A stretch of 64,000 nt of DNA from Vermiculatibacterium agrestimuris (GTDB lineage: Bacteria > Bacillota > Clostridia > Oscillospirales > Oscillospiraceae), in contig NZ_CALPCU010000008.1 of assembly GCF_943193085.1 (NCBI RefSeq), positions 23,656 through 87,655 on the forward strand. The letters run 5' to 3'. The notes under the pieces are model-generated. The model was not told where the DNA came from. It ran no database searches and saw nothing but the letters and a program-made list of their open reading frames with translations. The position numbers and the translations under genes were made by a program. This document shows, piece by piece, positions 25,225 to 33,848 of this stretch (position 1 is the stretch's first letter; every line of letters begins with the position of its first letter).

Positions 25225-25941
25225 TTACTCCCGAATGACAGTGCCGATCTTTTCTCCCATCACCGCCCGGTAGATATTCTCCGGGTCTTTCAGGGCGAAG
25301 AGAAGGACGGGGATCTTGTTGTCCATAGAGAGGCTGGTGGCAGTAGAATCCATGACCTGCAGGTGCCTGGAGAGCACCTCGTCGTAAGTGATGGCCTCAA
25401 ACTTCACCGCGGCGGCGTCCTTCTTGGGATCGGCGGAGTAAACACCGTCGATGTTCTTGGCCAGAAGGATCACGTCGGCGTCGATCTCAGCCGCCCGAAG
25501 CACTGCGGCGGTATCTGTGGAGAAGAAGGGATTGCCGGTACCGCAGCCAAAGATGACCACCCGCCCCTTCTCCAGGTGCCGAATGGCCCGGGAGCGGATG
25601 TAGGGCTCGGCAATGGAGCGCATCTCGATGGCGGTCTGCACCCGCACCTCCACGCCGTTCTGTTCCAGCACATCGGCCACGGCCAGGCAGTTAAGGGTGG
25701 TGGCCAGCATACCCATGTGGTCGGCCCGGGTGCGCTCCATCCGGTCGCCGCCGTCCTTCAGGCCGCGCCAGAAGTTGCCGCCGCCCACCACGACGCCCAC
25801 CTGAACGCCTTGGGCAATACATTTTTTGATGACCTGACTGACCCGGCCGATGACGTCGAAGTCCAGCCCGCGGCCCACTTCCCCTGCCAGGGCCTCCCCG
25901 CTGATCTTCAGCAGAACTCTGTGATATGCCGGTTTTGCCAT
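25225..25941 (-). CDS. pyrH: UMP kinase
   Basis: A 238-residue amino acid kinase-fold enzyme that phosphorylates UMP to UDP. It begins VLLKISGEALAGEVGRGLD and shows VGVVVGGGNFWRG and GTGNPFFSTDTAAVLRA. The start at 25941 (MAKPAYHRV) has AAAGGGGG upstream. It is the first gene of the long operon. The usual rpsB-tsf pair is not upstream here; hisC's terminator ends the region before it. A weak TTGTAA-N18-TATGCA promoter candidate lies at about 26030-26000 on the minus strand. Confidence 0.96.
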   Translation of the reverse strand: MAKPAYHRVLLKISGEALAGEVGRGLDFDVIGRVSQVIKKCIAQGVQVGVVVGGGNFWRGLKDGGDRMERTRADHMGMLATTLNCLAVADVLEQNGVEVRVQTAIEMRSIAEPYIRSRAIRHLEKGRVVIFGCGTGNPFFSTDTAAVLRAAEIDADVILLAKNIDGVYSADPKKDAAAVKFEAITYDEVLSRHLQVMDSTATSLSMDNKIPVLLFALKDPENIYRAVMGEKIGTVIRE

Positions 25942-26059
25942 ATCCGCGCCCCCTTTGATAATGGTGTGGTTCATCGCTCCTATTTTAATATAGATTTCCA
26001 ATTTTGCATAGGGGGAGACGCAGAATTTTTACAAATGTTTTTTCCCGAAGACGCAAAAA

Positions 26060-26086
26060 TTCCCCGGAGCGCTGCGCTCCGGGGAA
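26060..26086 (-). terminator. Terminator of hisC
   Basis: Perfect 12-bp stem TTCCCCGGAGCG / CGCTCCGGGGAA with a 3-base loop. On the minus strand it is followed by TTTTTGCG. It lies 23 bases after the hisC stop codon. Confidence 0.85.
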
Positions 26087-26108
26087 CTTGAATGGAATCG
26101 GCGCCGGT

Positions 26109-27185
26109 TTATGACAGGTCTTCCCGCAAAAGCTCCCGCAAAACGGCACAGAGGGTTTTCATCTCCTCATCGGTGCCAATGGTGATACGAAGGTAATTGG
26201 AAATTCGGGGCTTGTTCCACCAGCGCACCAGGATCCCCCTCTCCCGAAGGCCGTCCAGCAGCTTCTTGGCGGGCACCTTGTCATGGCTGACAAAAAGGAA
26301 ATTGGCCGCCGAATCGCATACGTGGAAGCCCATGCGTTCCAGTTCATTGGCAGTATACGCGCGGGTGGTGATGATCTTGTTTGCGGTGCACTGAAAGTAG
26401 GCCACATCCTCTATCGCGCCGATGGCCCCGGCCTGGGCCAGCCGGTCTACGGGATAGGAATTGAAGGAATCCTTCACCGTATTGAGCGCGGCGATAAGTC
26501 CCTCGCCGCCAATGGCGAAGCCCACCCGGAGCCCGGCCAGCGAGCGGCCCTTGGAGAGGGTACGCACCACCAGCAGGTTGGGATAGCGGCTGACCAGCTT
26601 CACGGCGGAGTAGGCGCCAAAATCTATGTAGGCCTCATCCACCAGCACCACCCGGTCACTGTGGGCTTCAATGATGGCGCGCAGGGCGGTCTCATCCAGC
26701 TCCCGGCCCGTGGGGGCGTTGGGGTTGGCCAGGACGACGCCGCCACAGGGGGCCAGGAAGGGCTCCACAGGGAGAGAGAAGTTCTCGTCCAGGGGGATCT
26801 CCTCATAGGGGATGCCGTAGAAGTCCGCGAAGACGGGATAGAAGGAGTAGGTCACATCGGCAAAGCGGATGGGGCGGTCAGGATCGAAAAAGGCCGGGAA
26901 GGCCAGGGAGAGCACCTCATCGGAACCATTGCCCACAAAGACCTGCTCCGGCCTGACGTCCAAAGACTGGGCAATGGCCCGGCGCAGCTGGGTGCAGGCA
27001 GGGTCGGGATAGAGGCGCAGAGAGCCGTCGCCGGCAGCCTCCCGAATGGCCTTTACCGCCATAGGCGAAGGGGGATAGGGATTCTCGTTGGTGTTGAGCT
27101 TGATATAGTGCCCGCCGTCCTTGGGCTGCTCGCCGGGAATATAGGGGGTCAGGCCCCGGCAGCGCTCACTCCACAATTCTTTCAT
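26109..27185 (-). CDS. hisC: Histidinol-phosphate aminotransferase
   Basis: A 358-residue class I/II PLP-dependent aminotransferase converting imidazole acetol-phosphate to histidinol-phosphate. Visible are KLNTNENPYPPSP near the N-terminus, NPNAPTGREL, VVLVDEAYIDF (PLP-ring aspartate and tyrosine) and the lysine motif RTLSKGRSLAGLRVGFAIG. Start at 27185 (MKELWSERC) overlaps the DUF951 stop as ATGA and has GGAGGCGGAAGG before it. No other histidine genes are in the window, so a broader aromatic specificity is possible. Confidence 0.9.
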   Translation of the reverse strand: MKELWSERCRGLTPYIPGEQPKDGGHYIKLNTNENPYPPSPMAVKAIREAAGDGSLRLYPDPACTQLRRAIAQSLDVRPEQVFVGNGSDEVLSLAFPAFFDPDRPIRFADVTYSFYPVFADFYGIPYEEIPLDENFSLPVEPFLAPCGGVVLANPNAPTGRELDETALRAIIEAHSDRVVLVDEAYIDFGAYSAVKLVSRYPNLLVVRTLSKGRSLAGLRVGFAIGGEGLIAALNTVKDSFNSYPVDRLAQAGAIGAIEDVAYFQCTANKIITTRAYTANELERMGFHVCDSAANFLFVSHDKVPAKKLLDGLRERGILVRWWNKPRISNYLRITIGTDEEMKTLCAVLRELLREDLS

Positions 27186-27373
27186 CCTTCCGCCTCCGTC
27201 CGTATGATCTTCTTCACGTTCTTTTCCGCCTTGGCCCGGGGGATCATAAGCTCGTGCCCGCACTGGACGCAGCGAAGCTTGAAATCCATACCCACGCGGA
27301 GCACCTGCCATTCCCGGCTTCCACAGGGATGGGGCTTTTTCAGTTCCAGTCGGTCGCCCACACGGATGTCCAT
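27182..27373 (-). CDS. DUF951-family small protein
   Basis: A 63-residue protein matching the DUF951 pattern: MDIRVGDRLELKKPHPCG, WQVLRVGMDFKLRC and CGHELMIPR. Two cysteine pairs (C17, and the CVQC at 35-38) could bind a metal. Function is unknown; the family is widespread in Firmicutes, often near DNA-maintenance genes. It overlaps hisC by four bases. Confidence 0.88.
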   Translation of the reverse strand: MDIRVGDRLELKKPHPCGSREWQVLRVGMDFKLRCVQCGHELMIPRAKAEKNVKKIIRTEAEG

Positions 27374-27502
27374 GACCGCTTCTCCCCTTTTTGTTCAGTT
27401 ATCCTCATTATAGGTGCCCTTTTTCTCCCTGTCAATTCCTCTTGTCCCTTTGCATATCATATCTCATCCAGAAAATTACAGGGCAACAGCGGAAAGGATT
27501 TG

Positions 27503-28441
27503 GTGAAATTGACGAGGCGATTTCTCCCGGAGGGCCGGCTGCTGGAGACAGAGGAGAACAAGGCTCTTTGCGGGACGCTGCAGGGCCTGCGCCAGGCCAT
27601 GGAGGAAGAGACGATCCTGGAGGGGATCGCCCTTCTCAGTGACGAAAATCATGATCTTTTAGTAAGGGTCGGCCCCTTCACAGGCCGTATTCCACGGGAA
27701 GAGGCGGCCCTAGGAATTGCTGAGGGCACGACCCGTGATATCGCTATTTTATCCAAGGTCGGGAAGGCGATTTCCTTTACAGTTCAGGCCGTGGAGACTT
27801 CCAAAGCGGAGCCCGGCCTCCTCCTCTCCCGGCGGCGGGCCCAGGAGCTGGCGATGGCGCACGTTTTGGAGGCCTGGGAGCCGGGGCTGGTCGTCCCCGC
27901 CACAGTGACCCATCTGGAACCCTTTGGCGCCTTCGTGGACATCGGGTGCGGCGTCCCCTCCATGATCGGAGTAGAGCGGCTCTCCGTCTCCCGTATCGCC
28001 CACGCAAATCAGCGGCTGACCCTGGGCCAGGAGATCTACGCCGCGGTGCTGGGCGTTGACAAAGCCCAGCACAGGGTGCTCCTCACCCACCGAGAGCTGC
28101 TGGGCACCTGGGAGGAAAACGCCGCCCTGTTCCGCCCGGGGATGACAGTGCCGGGATATGTGCGGGGCATCAAGGATTACGGCGCCTTTGTGGAGCTGAC
28201 TGCCAACCTCTCGGGCCTGGCGGAATGTAAGGAGGGGCTGCGGGAGGGCGGCCGGGTGTCGGTCTACATCAAGTCCATCCTGCCGGAGCGGATGAAGCTG
28301 AAGCTGCTAGTCATCGACCCTCTCCCCGACAAACCGCTCCCGGAGCCGCCCCGGTATTTTATCACCCAGGGGCGGCTGGAGCGCTGGCAGTACGCCCCGG
28401 CGGGATGCCTGAAAGCCGGCGGCGAGACTGTGTTCCAATGA
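27503..28441 (+). CDS. S1 RNA-binding domain protein
   Basis: A 312-residue protein with two clear S1 domains in the C-terminal half: one starting VVPATVTHLEPFGAFVDIGCG (about residue 133) and one starting VPGYVRGIKDYGAFVELTANL (about 217). The N-terminal part resembles the degenerate first domain of ribosomal protein S1-like proteins of Clostridia. A role in mRNA binding or translation is likely. The start is GTG at 27503 with GGAAAGGA just upstream; a TTG two codons later is an alternative. The open frame extends further 5' but overlaps DUF951 on the other strand. Confidence 0.82.
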   Translation: MKLTRRFLPEGRLLETEENKALCGTLQGLRQAMEEETILEGIALLSDENHDLLVRVGPFTGRIPREEAALGIAEGTTRDIAILSKVGKAISFTVQAVETSKAEPGLLLSRRRAQELAMAHVLEAWEPGLVVPATVTHLEPFGAFVDIGCGVPSMIGVERLSVSRIAHANQRLTLGQEIYAAVLGVDKAQHRVLLTHRELLGTWEENAALFRPGMTVPGYVRGIKDYGAFVELTANLSGLAECKEGLREGGRVSVYIKSILPERMKLKLLVIDPLPDKPLPEPPRYFITQGRLERWQYAPAGCLKAGGETVFQ

Positions 28442-28446
28442 CAAAC

Positions 28447-28486
28447 AGGCCCGGAAGCATCCAAACGCTTCCGGGCCTGTTTTTTC
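28447..28486 (+). terminator. Terminator between convergent genes
   Basis: Stem AGGCCCGGAAGC / GCTTCCGGGCCT with an 8-base loop, followed by GTTTTTTC. It lies directly after the S1-protein gene and abuts the end of the DUF2752 gene. Confidence 0.9.
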
Positions 28487-28856
28487 ACAAATTGCGGACT
28501 ACGCCGAAGATCACCAGCAAGATGGCCAGGGTCAGCCAGGCTCGATCCTCCCAACGGGCGGGCCCTCTCCCCTTCACATAGCCTATCCCCCGCCAGGCCA
28601 GCAGCACGGCCACCGGCGGCAACGCCAGACAGAGGGCGGGATTGGCCGCCCAAGCCCCGGCCCAGTCTCCCCGGAGAAGGGCAATGCACAGCCGGGACAC
28701 CCCGCAGCCGGGGCAGAGCAAGCCTGTCAAGCGGTAAAAGGGGCAGGGCAGTCCCACCCCCAGGCGCGCCATTGCCCAGGCATACCCCAGGCCCAAAAGC
28801 AGAAGCGCCGTCAGCCAGGCCAGCAGGCGCCTCAGCCGTGCCTCAGAGGCCGCCAT
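28485..28856 (-). CDS. DUF2752-family membrane protein
   Basis: A 123-residue membrane protein with three hydrophobic segments. The family signature CPFYRLTGLLCPGCG followed by SRLCIALLRGD is present (about residues 38-60). The role of DUF2752 proteins is unknown. It overlaps the DUF4234 gene by 14 bases, so the two are probably co-translated. Confidence 0.82.
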   Translation of the reverse strand: MAASEARLRRLLAWLTALLLLGLGYAWAMARLGVGLPCPFYRLTGLLCPGCGVSRLCIALLRGDWAGAWAANPALCLALPPVAVLLAWRGIGYVKGRGPARWEDRAWLTLAILLVIFGVVRNL

Positions 28857-29190
28857 AGCCCTGGAATTTGTTCAGCTCGCTCTGCATAAGGGCAAGGGAG
28901 ATGATGTCCAGCCCGAAAAGGCCGAGCACCAGGTAGAGGATCCCCTGGGTGCCGCCGGGAGTGCCCCGGGCCTCATCCAGGATCTGGCCCATCTTATAGT
29001 TCCAATATAGGCCATAGATCCCACAGGTAATGATCGTCAGCAGGATGACCATGCCTCCGTCCACGCCCATGGGATAGCCGCTGACCTCCTGAACATCATT
29101 GTGGATGCAGTACACCCAATAGAGACCATAGATACCGCAGGTGATGATGGACAGGACGATACACATACCAACGCTTCTCTGCTGCTTCAT
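28843..29190 (-). CDS. DUF4234-family membrane protein
   Basis: A 115-residue protein with three hydrophobic helices. The motif IITCGIYGLYW occurs twice (about residues 15-25 and 53-63), each followed by a polar NDVQ / NYKMGQ stretch, which is the usual DUF4234 internal repeat. Function is unknown. GAGAGGAG precedes the ATG at 29190, 45 bases after rarA. Confidence 0.82.
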   Translation of the reverse strand: MKQQRSVGMCIVLSIITCGIYGLYWVYCIHNDVQEVSGYPMGVDGGMVILLTIITCGIYGLYWNYKMGQILDEARGTPGGTQGILYLVLGLFGLDIISLALMQSELNKFQGYGGL

Positions 29191-29235
29191 TTGACGCGCT
29201 CCTCTCGCTTTTTTCTTCCGGGGATGCGGCCTGAC

Positions 29236-30507
29236 TCAGCCTTCCTCCCCCTTGATCTTGTCCCAATACTGCTTGGCGGCCTGCTCCGTCTTGTTATCGC
29301 CATAGAAGTAGTACCGCGTCCCCACAAGCTGATCCGGCAGGTACTGCTGGGCCACCCAGTGGCCGGGGAAGCTGTGGGGGTAGAGATAGCCCTGCTCCCG
29401 CTCCATCCCCGCCGAGTCTGCGTGGACATTCTGCAGATGGCGGGGATAGTCCCCGATCTTCCCCGCCTTCACGTCCGCCCGGGCGGCGCCGATGGCCTCC
29501 ACCACCGAATTGGACTTGGGCGCTGTGGCCAGTAAAATAGCGGCCTGGGCCAAGGGAAGCTGCGCCTCGGGAAGGCCCAGCTGCAGCGCGCTGTCCACAC
29601 AGGCCTTCACGATAGCCACCGCCTGGGGGTAGGCCATGCCCACATCCTCGCTGGCTGAGCAGAGCAGCCGCCGGATGGCGGTGATCATATCCCCCGCCTC
29701 CAAAAGCCGGGCCAGGTAATGGAGGGCGGCGTCCGGGTCGGAACCCCGAAGAGACTTCATAAGGGCGGAGGCGATATCGTAGTGGTCGTCCCCCTCCCTG
29801 TCGTAACGCATGGCGGAGCGCTGGGCCACCGTCTGAGCGTCGGGCAAGGTGACGGTGAGGGTCTTTCCCTTCCTGGGCGCGGAGTTCATCAGCAGCTCCA
29901 CGGCGTTCATGGCTTTGCGGCAATCTCCGCCGCAGGCCACCGCCAGGTGGTCTATCACCCCCTCCTCCAGCTTGGCCTTGGCGCCCAGCCGCTCCGACAT
30001 CAGGCGAAAGCCCCGCTCCACAGCGGGCTTCAAATCGTCGGCGGTGAGGGGCTTGAACTCAAAAACACTGGAACGGGATAGGACGGCATTGTAGACGTAG
30101 AAGTACGGATTTTCCGTGGTGGAGGCGATCAGGGTCACATCTCCCCGTTCAATGACCTCCAGAAGAGATTGCTGCTGTTTTTTATTGAAGTACTGGATCT
30201 CATCCAGGTACAGCAGCACCCCCTCAGGGGCCAGAAGAGTGCCCACCTGGCCGATGATCTCCTTCACATCAGACAGGGACGCAGTGGTGGCGTTGAGCCG
30301 CCGCAGGGCCCGGTTGGTGCGTTTGGCGATGATGTTGGCTACCGTGGTCTTCCCCGTACCGGAGGGGCCGTAGAAGATGAGGTTGGGGATATCTCCGGTC
30401 TCGATGATCCGCCGGAGAAGACCTCCCTGCCCCAGGATATGCTTCTGGCCTACCACTTCATCCAACGTTTCAGGGCGTATTTCGTCCGCTAAGGGGCGGT
30501 ATGCCAT
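29236..30507 (-). CDS. rarA: Replication-associated recombination protein A (RarA/MgsA)
   Basis: A 423-residue AAA+ ATPase related to clamp loaders and RuvB that acts at stalled replication forks. It opens MAYRPLADEIRPETLDEVVGQ and has Walker A GPSGTGKTTVANIIAKR (about 44-60) and Walker B LLYLDEIQYFNKKQQ, plus the C-terminal MgsA tetramerisation region (YDREGDDHYDIASALMKSLRGSDPDAA pattern). The start at 30507 has TTGGAGGTG upstream; the longer open frame is not supported. Confidence 0.95.
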   Translation of the reverse strand: MAYRPLADEIRPETLDEVVGQKHILGQGGLLRRIIETGDIPNLIFYGPSGTGKTTVANIIAKRTNRALRRLNATTASLSDVKEIIGQVGTLLAPEGVLLYLDEIQYFNKKQQQSLLEVIERGDVTLIASTTENPYFYVYNAVLSRSSVFEFKPLTADDLKPAVERGFRLMSERLGAKAKLEEGVIDHLAVACGGDCRKAMNAVELLMNSAPRKGKTLTVTLPDAQTVAQRSAMRYDREGDDHYDIASALMKSLRGSDPDAALHYLARLLEAGDMITAIRRLLCSASEDVGMAYPQAVAIVKACVDSALQLGLPEAQLPLAQAAILLATAPKSNSVVEAIGAARADVKAGKIGDYPRHLQNVHADSAGMEREQGYLYPHSFPGHWVAQQYLPDQLVGTRYYFYGDNKTEQAAKQYWDKIKGEEG

Positions 30508-30527
30508 GGCTTTCACCTCCAAAGGCA

Positions 30528-30558
30528 AGAATGGGGAGGAAAATTTCCTCCCCATTCT
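30528..30558 (-). terminator. Perfect hairpin between glyA and rarA
   Basis: 15-bp perfect arms (AGAATGGGGAGGAAA and complement) around a single central base. On the minus strand only TTGCC follows, so it is a weak terminator or attenuator after glyA rather than a classical one. Confidence 0.55.
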
Positions 30559-30598
30559 AACATACGTTCGATAGATTGTAAAGGTGGTTTTTCCCCGC

Positions 30599-31843
30599 TC
30601 AGCCCTCGTAAAGAGGGTACTTGGCGGTGAGGGCGGCCACCATGGAGCGGATCTCGTCGGCCTTGGCGTCAAAGTCCTTGGCGGCCAGGGCAATGCACTG
30701 GGCAATGACCGCCATCTCCGGCTCCTGAAAGCCTCGGCTGGTGACGGCGGGCGTACCCAGGCGCACGCCGCTGGTGACAAAGGGCTTCTCCGGGTCGTTG
30801 GGAACGGCGTTTTTGTTGGCGGTGATATGCACTTCATCCAGCCGCCGCTCCAGCTCCTTACCGGTGAGTCCCATGCGCCGCAGATCCAGCAGCATCAGGT
30901 GGTTGTCCGTGCCCCCGGAAACCAGGTCGAATCCCTCAGAGAGCAGGGCGTTGGCCAGGGCGGAGGCGTTTTTCACGATCTGCTCCTGGTAGGTCTTGAA
31001 CTCCGGCTTCAGCGCCTCCCCGAGGGCGACGGCCTTGGCGGCGATGACGTGCTCCAGCGGGCCGCCCTGGCTGCCGGGGAAGATGGCGGAGTCGATCTTC
31101 TTGGCGTGCTCCTCCTTGCAGAGGATCATACCGCCCCGGGGCCCCCGAAGGGTCTTGTGGGTGGTGGTGGAGACCACATCGGCGTAGGGCACGGGATTCG
31201 GATGGAGCCCCGCCGCCACCAAACCGGCGATATGGGCCATATCCACAAAGAGATACGCCCCCACCTCGTGGGCGATGTCGGCAAAGGTCTTGAAGTCGAT
31301 GATCCGGGGATAGGCGGAGGCCCCGGCGATGATCATTTTAGGCTTTTCCTTTTTGGCGATCTGGCGAACCTTGTCGTAGTCGATGCGGCCGTCCTCTCCC
31401 ACGCCGTAGAAGACCATGCGGTAGTTCTTGCCGGAGAAGTTTACGGGGGAGCCGTGGGTCAGGTGGCCGCCATTGCTGAGATCCATGCCCAGCACCGTAT
31501 CACCGGGGGTACACAGGGCGGCGTAGACGGCGTAGTTGGCCTGGGCTCCGGAGTGGGGCTGGACATTTGCATGATCGGCGCCGAAAAGCGCCTTCGCCCG
31601 GGTTCGGGCCAGCTCCTCCGCCACGTCCACACACTGGCAGCCGCCATAGTAGCGCTTGCCGGGATAGCCCTCGGCGTACTTATTGGTCAGCACGCTGCCC
31701 TGGGCCAGCATCACCGCCGGACTGGTGAAGTTCTCCGAGGCAATCAGCTCGATGTTGCGCTGCTGTCGGGCGTACTCAGCCTTTACAGCCTCTCCAAGCT
31801 CGGGATCCCGGGCGGCGATGTAGTCCATCATCTCTTTCAGCAT
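30599..31843 (-). CDS. glyA: Serine hydroxymethyltransferase
   Basis: A 414-residue PLP enzyme interconverting serine and glycine with tetrahydrofolate as one-carbon carrier. Visible are LIASENFTSPAVM near the N-terminus, QPHSGAQANYAVY, SAYPRIIDF and the PLP lysine motif DVVSTTTHKTLRGPRGG. Start at 31843 (MLKEMMDYI) with GGGGGAAAG upstream gives the usual length. A near-consensus promoter lies upstream. Confidence 0.97.
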   Translation of the reverse strand: MLKEMMDYIAARDPELGEAVKAEYARQQRNIELIASENFTSPAVMLAQGSVLTNKYAEGYPGKRYYGGCQCVDVAEELARTRAKALFGADHANVQPHSGAQANYAVYAALCTPGDTVLGMDLSNGGHLTHGSPVNFSGKNYRMVFYGVGEDGRIDYDKVRQIAKKEKPKMIIAGASAYPRIIDFKTFADIAHEVGAYLFVDMAHIAGLVAAGLHPNPVPYADVVSTTTHKTLRGPRGGMILCKEEHAKKIDSAIFPGSQGGPLEHVIAAKAVALGEALKPEFKTYQEQIVKNASALANALLSEGFDLVSGGTDNHLMLLDLRRMGLTGKELERRLDEVHITANKNAVPNDPEKPFVTSGVRLGTPAVTSRGFQEPEMAVIAQCIALAAKDFDAKADEIRSMVAALTAKYPLYEG

Positions 31844-31891
31844 AATTCTTTCCCCCTTGTGGTATTTTCCTGTCGCATTTTTCGATTTTCT

Positions 31892-31920
31892 ATGATACAA
31901 TATTTTCACCGATTTTTCAA
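31892..31920 (-). promoter_or_regulatory. Promoter of glyA
   Basis: On the minus strand TTGAAA (31920-31915) and TATCAT (31897-31892) are 17 bases apart, 49 bases before the glyA ATG. The same stretch read on the plus strand holds TACAAT, a possible -10 for the divergent nth gene. Confidence 0.6.
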
Positions 31921-31934
31921 GGGGAGATCAGGTC

Positions 31935-32573
31935 ATGAGAAAAAAAGAACGCGCCGCCCTTATTGTCGAGGCATTAAAAAAGGAGTATCCGGAGGGCATC
32001 TGCTCCCTTCAATATCCCAAGCCCTACGAGCTTTTGTTCTCGGTGCGGCTGTCCGCCCAGTGCACCGATGAGCGGGTCAACCAGGTCACCCCCGCCCTCT
32101 TTGCCCGCTTCCCCACTTTGGAAAGCTTCGCTGACGCAGAGGTGCGGGAGGTGGAGGAGCTGATCCACTCCTGCGGGTTCTTCCGGGCCAAGGCCAAGGA
32201 CATTGTGGGTTCGGCGCAAATGCTCCTGCGGGACTATGGCGGACGGGTTCCCGACACCATGGAGGAGCTTTTGAAGCTGCCCGGCGTGGGGCGGAAGACG
32301 GCCAACCTCATTTTAGGGGACGTATACAACACCCCCGGGGTGGTCATCGCCGACACCCACTGCATCCGCATATCCGGGCGGCTGGGCCTCACCGATGGCA
32401 CCAAGGATCCGGGCAAGGTGGAGCAGCAGCTGCGCAAGGTGCTTCCCGGTGAGGAATCCAATGATTTCTGCCACCGGCTGGTGCTCCACGGCCGGGCCGT
32501 GTGTACGGCCCGGGTACCCTACTGTGAAAAGTGTGTCCTGCGGCCATGGTGCGATACCTTCAGCAAGAAATAA
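31935..32573 (+). CDS. nth: Endonuclease III
   Basis: A 212-residue DNA glycosylase/AP lyase that removes oxidised pyrimidines. The helix-hairpin-helix LPGVGRKTANLIL (catalytic lysine) and the downstream VIADTHCIRISGRLG (catalytic aspartate) are intact. The C-terminal C-x6-C-x2-C-x5-C pattern (CTARVPYCEKCVLRPWC) binds the 4Fe-4S cluster. GGGGAGAT precedes the ATG at 31935. Confidence 0.97.
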   Translation: MRKKERAALIVEALKKEYPEGICSLQYPKPYELLFSVRLSAQCTDERVNQVTPALFARFPTLESFADAEVREVEELIHSCGFFRAKAKDIVGSAQMLLRDYGGRVPDTMEELLKLPGVGRKTANLILGDVYNTPGVVIADTHCIRISGRLGLTDGTKDPGKVEQQLRKVLPGEESNDFCHRLVLHGRAVCTARVPYCEKCVLRPWCDTFSKK

Positions 32574-32577
32574 CTAT

Positions 32578-32610
32578 AGGGGGACGGAAGCCTCGCGCTC
32601 CGTCCCCCTT
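32578..32610 (+). terminator. Terminator of nth
   Basis: Stem AGGGGGACGG / CCGTCCCCCT with a 12-base loop, followed by TGACTTTTTATT, directly after the nth stop. Confidence 0.8.
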
Positions 32611-32651
32611 GACTTTTTATTGCCGGGCCAAAGGAAAAAGCTATGGCCTGA

Positions 32652-33062
32652 TCACTCGGCAAAAATCCGGTTTGCTGCTCGCTCCATCTCTTGTATCTCA
32701 CACGCGCAGCGCAGCGTAATCTTTTTCCCAGACGCTTTATCCCGGAATGAGATCGTCGCATATTTTTCCGCTTCATCTATGGGCGTTATATCCGGTTCCC
32801 GTTCATTATAAGAAACAAAGAAACTATATTCCTCCACATCTTCCCGCCGATAAACTCTCAGTCTGGGATCTTCCATAAACGTTTTCCGATCCAAACTCAA
32901 AATTGCCTGCCGATTTTCCCAACGCAGTTTGATTTTTCTGCTCTTTTTACACATATACAAAGCGTCATGTGTCAGTAAGCAGATATAATTTTGCGTCCAG
33001 GAAAGCAAATGTTTTTGCTCACAAAGCAGCCAAAGCTCAGTTTTATCCCTCAACGCCGTCAC
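32652..33062 (-). CDS. Uncharacterised 136-residue protein
   Basis: Not recognised. The protein is soluble, charged and rich in tryptophan/tyrosine at the N-terminus (WLLCEQKHLLSW), with alternating beta-type segments and a short C-terminal helix. A GTG start at 33062 overlaps the stop codon of the upstream YoaK-like gene as GTGA, with GAGGAAGG before it, so the two form a translationally coupled pair. Codon use is visibly more A+T-rich than in the neighbouring core genes. Confidence 0.65.
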   Translation of the reverse strand: MTALRDKTELWLLCEQKHLLSWTQNYICLLTHDALYMCKKSRKIKLRWENRQAILSLDRKTFMEDPRLRVYRREDVEEYSFFVSYNEREPDITPIDEAEKYATISFRDKASGKKITLRCACEIQEMERAANRIFAE

Positions 33063-33763
33063 TGTCCTTCCTCTACTACCGCAGGGTAGCAGGTAATTGT
33101 AACATGTATGCGCTCTCCGGCCAAAGCTCCTGTCAAAACCGCACTCAGCAGGCCACCGGCCAAGACCGCCCGGGAACCTGCCCGCAAACAGGCTTGTGCG
33201 CCCACCGCCGCCCCCAATACAAAAGCGGACACCAATAGCGTGTAGCCTATCGCCCGGATCCAGTTTTCACGGCTTCGCTCCCGGCACGCACCGTATAGGA
33301 ACTGTCCTACCGACCGCAGATTTCCTGTACAGATCGTGGTATTGTGCGCACCCCATCGACTGACACGGAATAAGCACAGCTGAAATCCCGTAACAAACGA
33401 CAAAGTCGTATTGACCCAGCTGTCCGGCACAGACGCAGGCACATAGCCTATTGCCAGCAAAACCAGTGTCTCTGCCAACAGGGCCCGGATCCTCCAACTA
33501 TGTTCTTTTCCCGTATGATTTTTTACCCACTCGCTGGCAACCGCCCCAAAAACGCAGGCGATGACCGGGACAAGGCAATTCCATGCACCATCAAGATTTC
33601 CTTGGGCAAGGTAAATACCCAATTTTGCCACGTTCCCAGTGTGATTGTTGGCAAAGACTCCGCCTCGGGTCATGTATGTATACGAGTCTAGGAAGCCGCC
33701 CAAAAAAGTAATGCCGGCCAAAAACAGGGTGCGTTCCGCCATAGGGCTATACATCTGTTTCAT
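33059..33763 (-). CDS. YoaK/DUF1275-family membrane protein
   Basis: A 234-residue protein with about six membrane segments. It shows the DUF1275 pattern: FLGGFLDSYTYMTRGGVFANNHTGNVAKLGI in the first third (conserved D-x-Y and N-x-x-TGN) and RWGAHNTTICTGNLRS in the second repeat. The family is suspected of transport, but no substrate is known. GGAGGGATAGG precedes the ATG at 33763. Confidence 0.88.
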   Translation of the reverse strand: MKQMYSPMAERTLFLAGITFLGGFLDSYTYMTRGGVFANNHTGNVAKLGIYLAQGNLDGAWNCLVPVIACVFGAVASEWVKNHTGKEHSWRIRALLAETLVLLAIGYVPASVPDSWVNTTLSFVTGFQLCLFRVSRWGAHNTTICTGNLRSVGQFLYGACRERSRENWIRAIGYTLLVSAFVLGAAVGAQACLRAGSRAVLAGGLLSAVLTGALAGERIHVTITCYPAVVEEGQ

Positions 33764-33787
33764 CCTATCCCTCCATTATCTCATACA

Positions 33788-33831
33788 AGAAAATGACTGC
33801 GCCGCTCCTCACTGGCGGGCAGCCATTTTCT
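33788..33831 (-). terminator. Probable terminator of the transporter operon
   Basis: Imperfect stem AGAAAATGACTGC / GCAGCCATTTTCT (a single internal mismatch) with a G+C-rich loop. On the minus strand it lies just after the putative transporter gene and ends in ATTTTCTTG. Confidence 0.5.
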
Positions 33832-33848
33832 CACAGTATATATTTATT

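Noticed and set aside
30508..30837. N-terminal extension of rarA by 110 codons
   Set aside because: It runs through the glyA 3' end and a hairpin; TTGGAGGTG before 30507 marks the real start.
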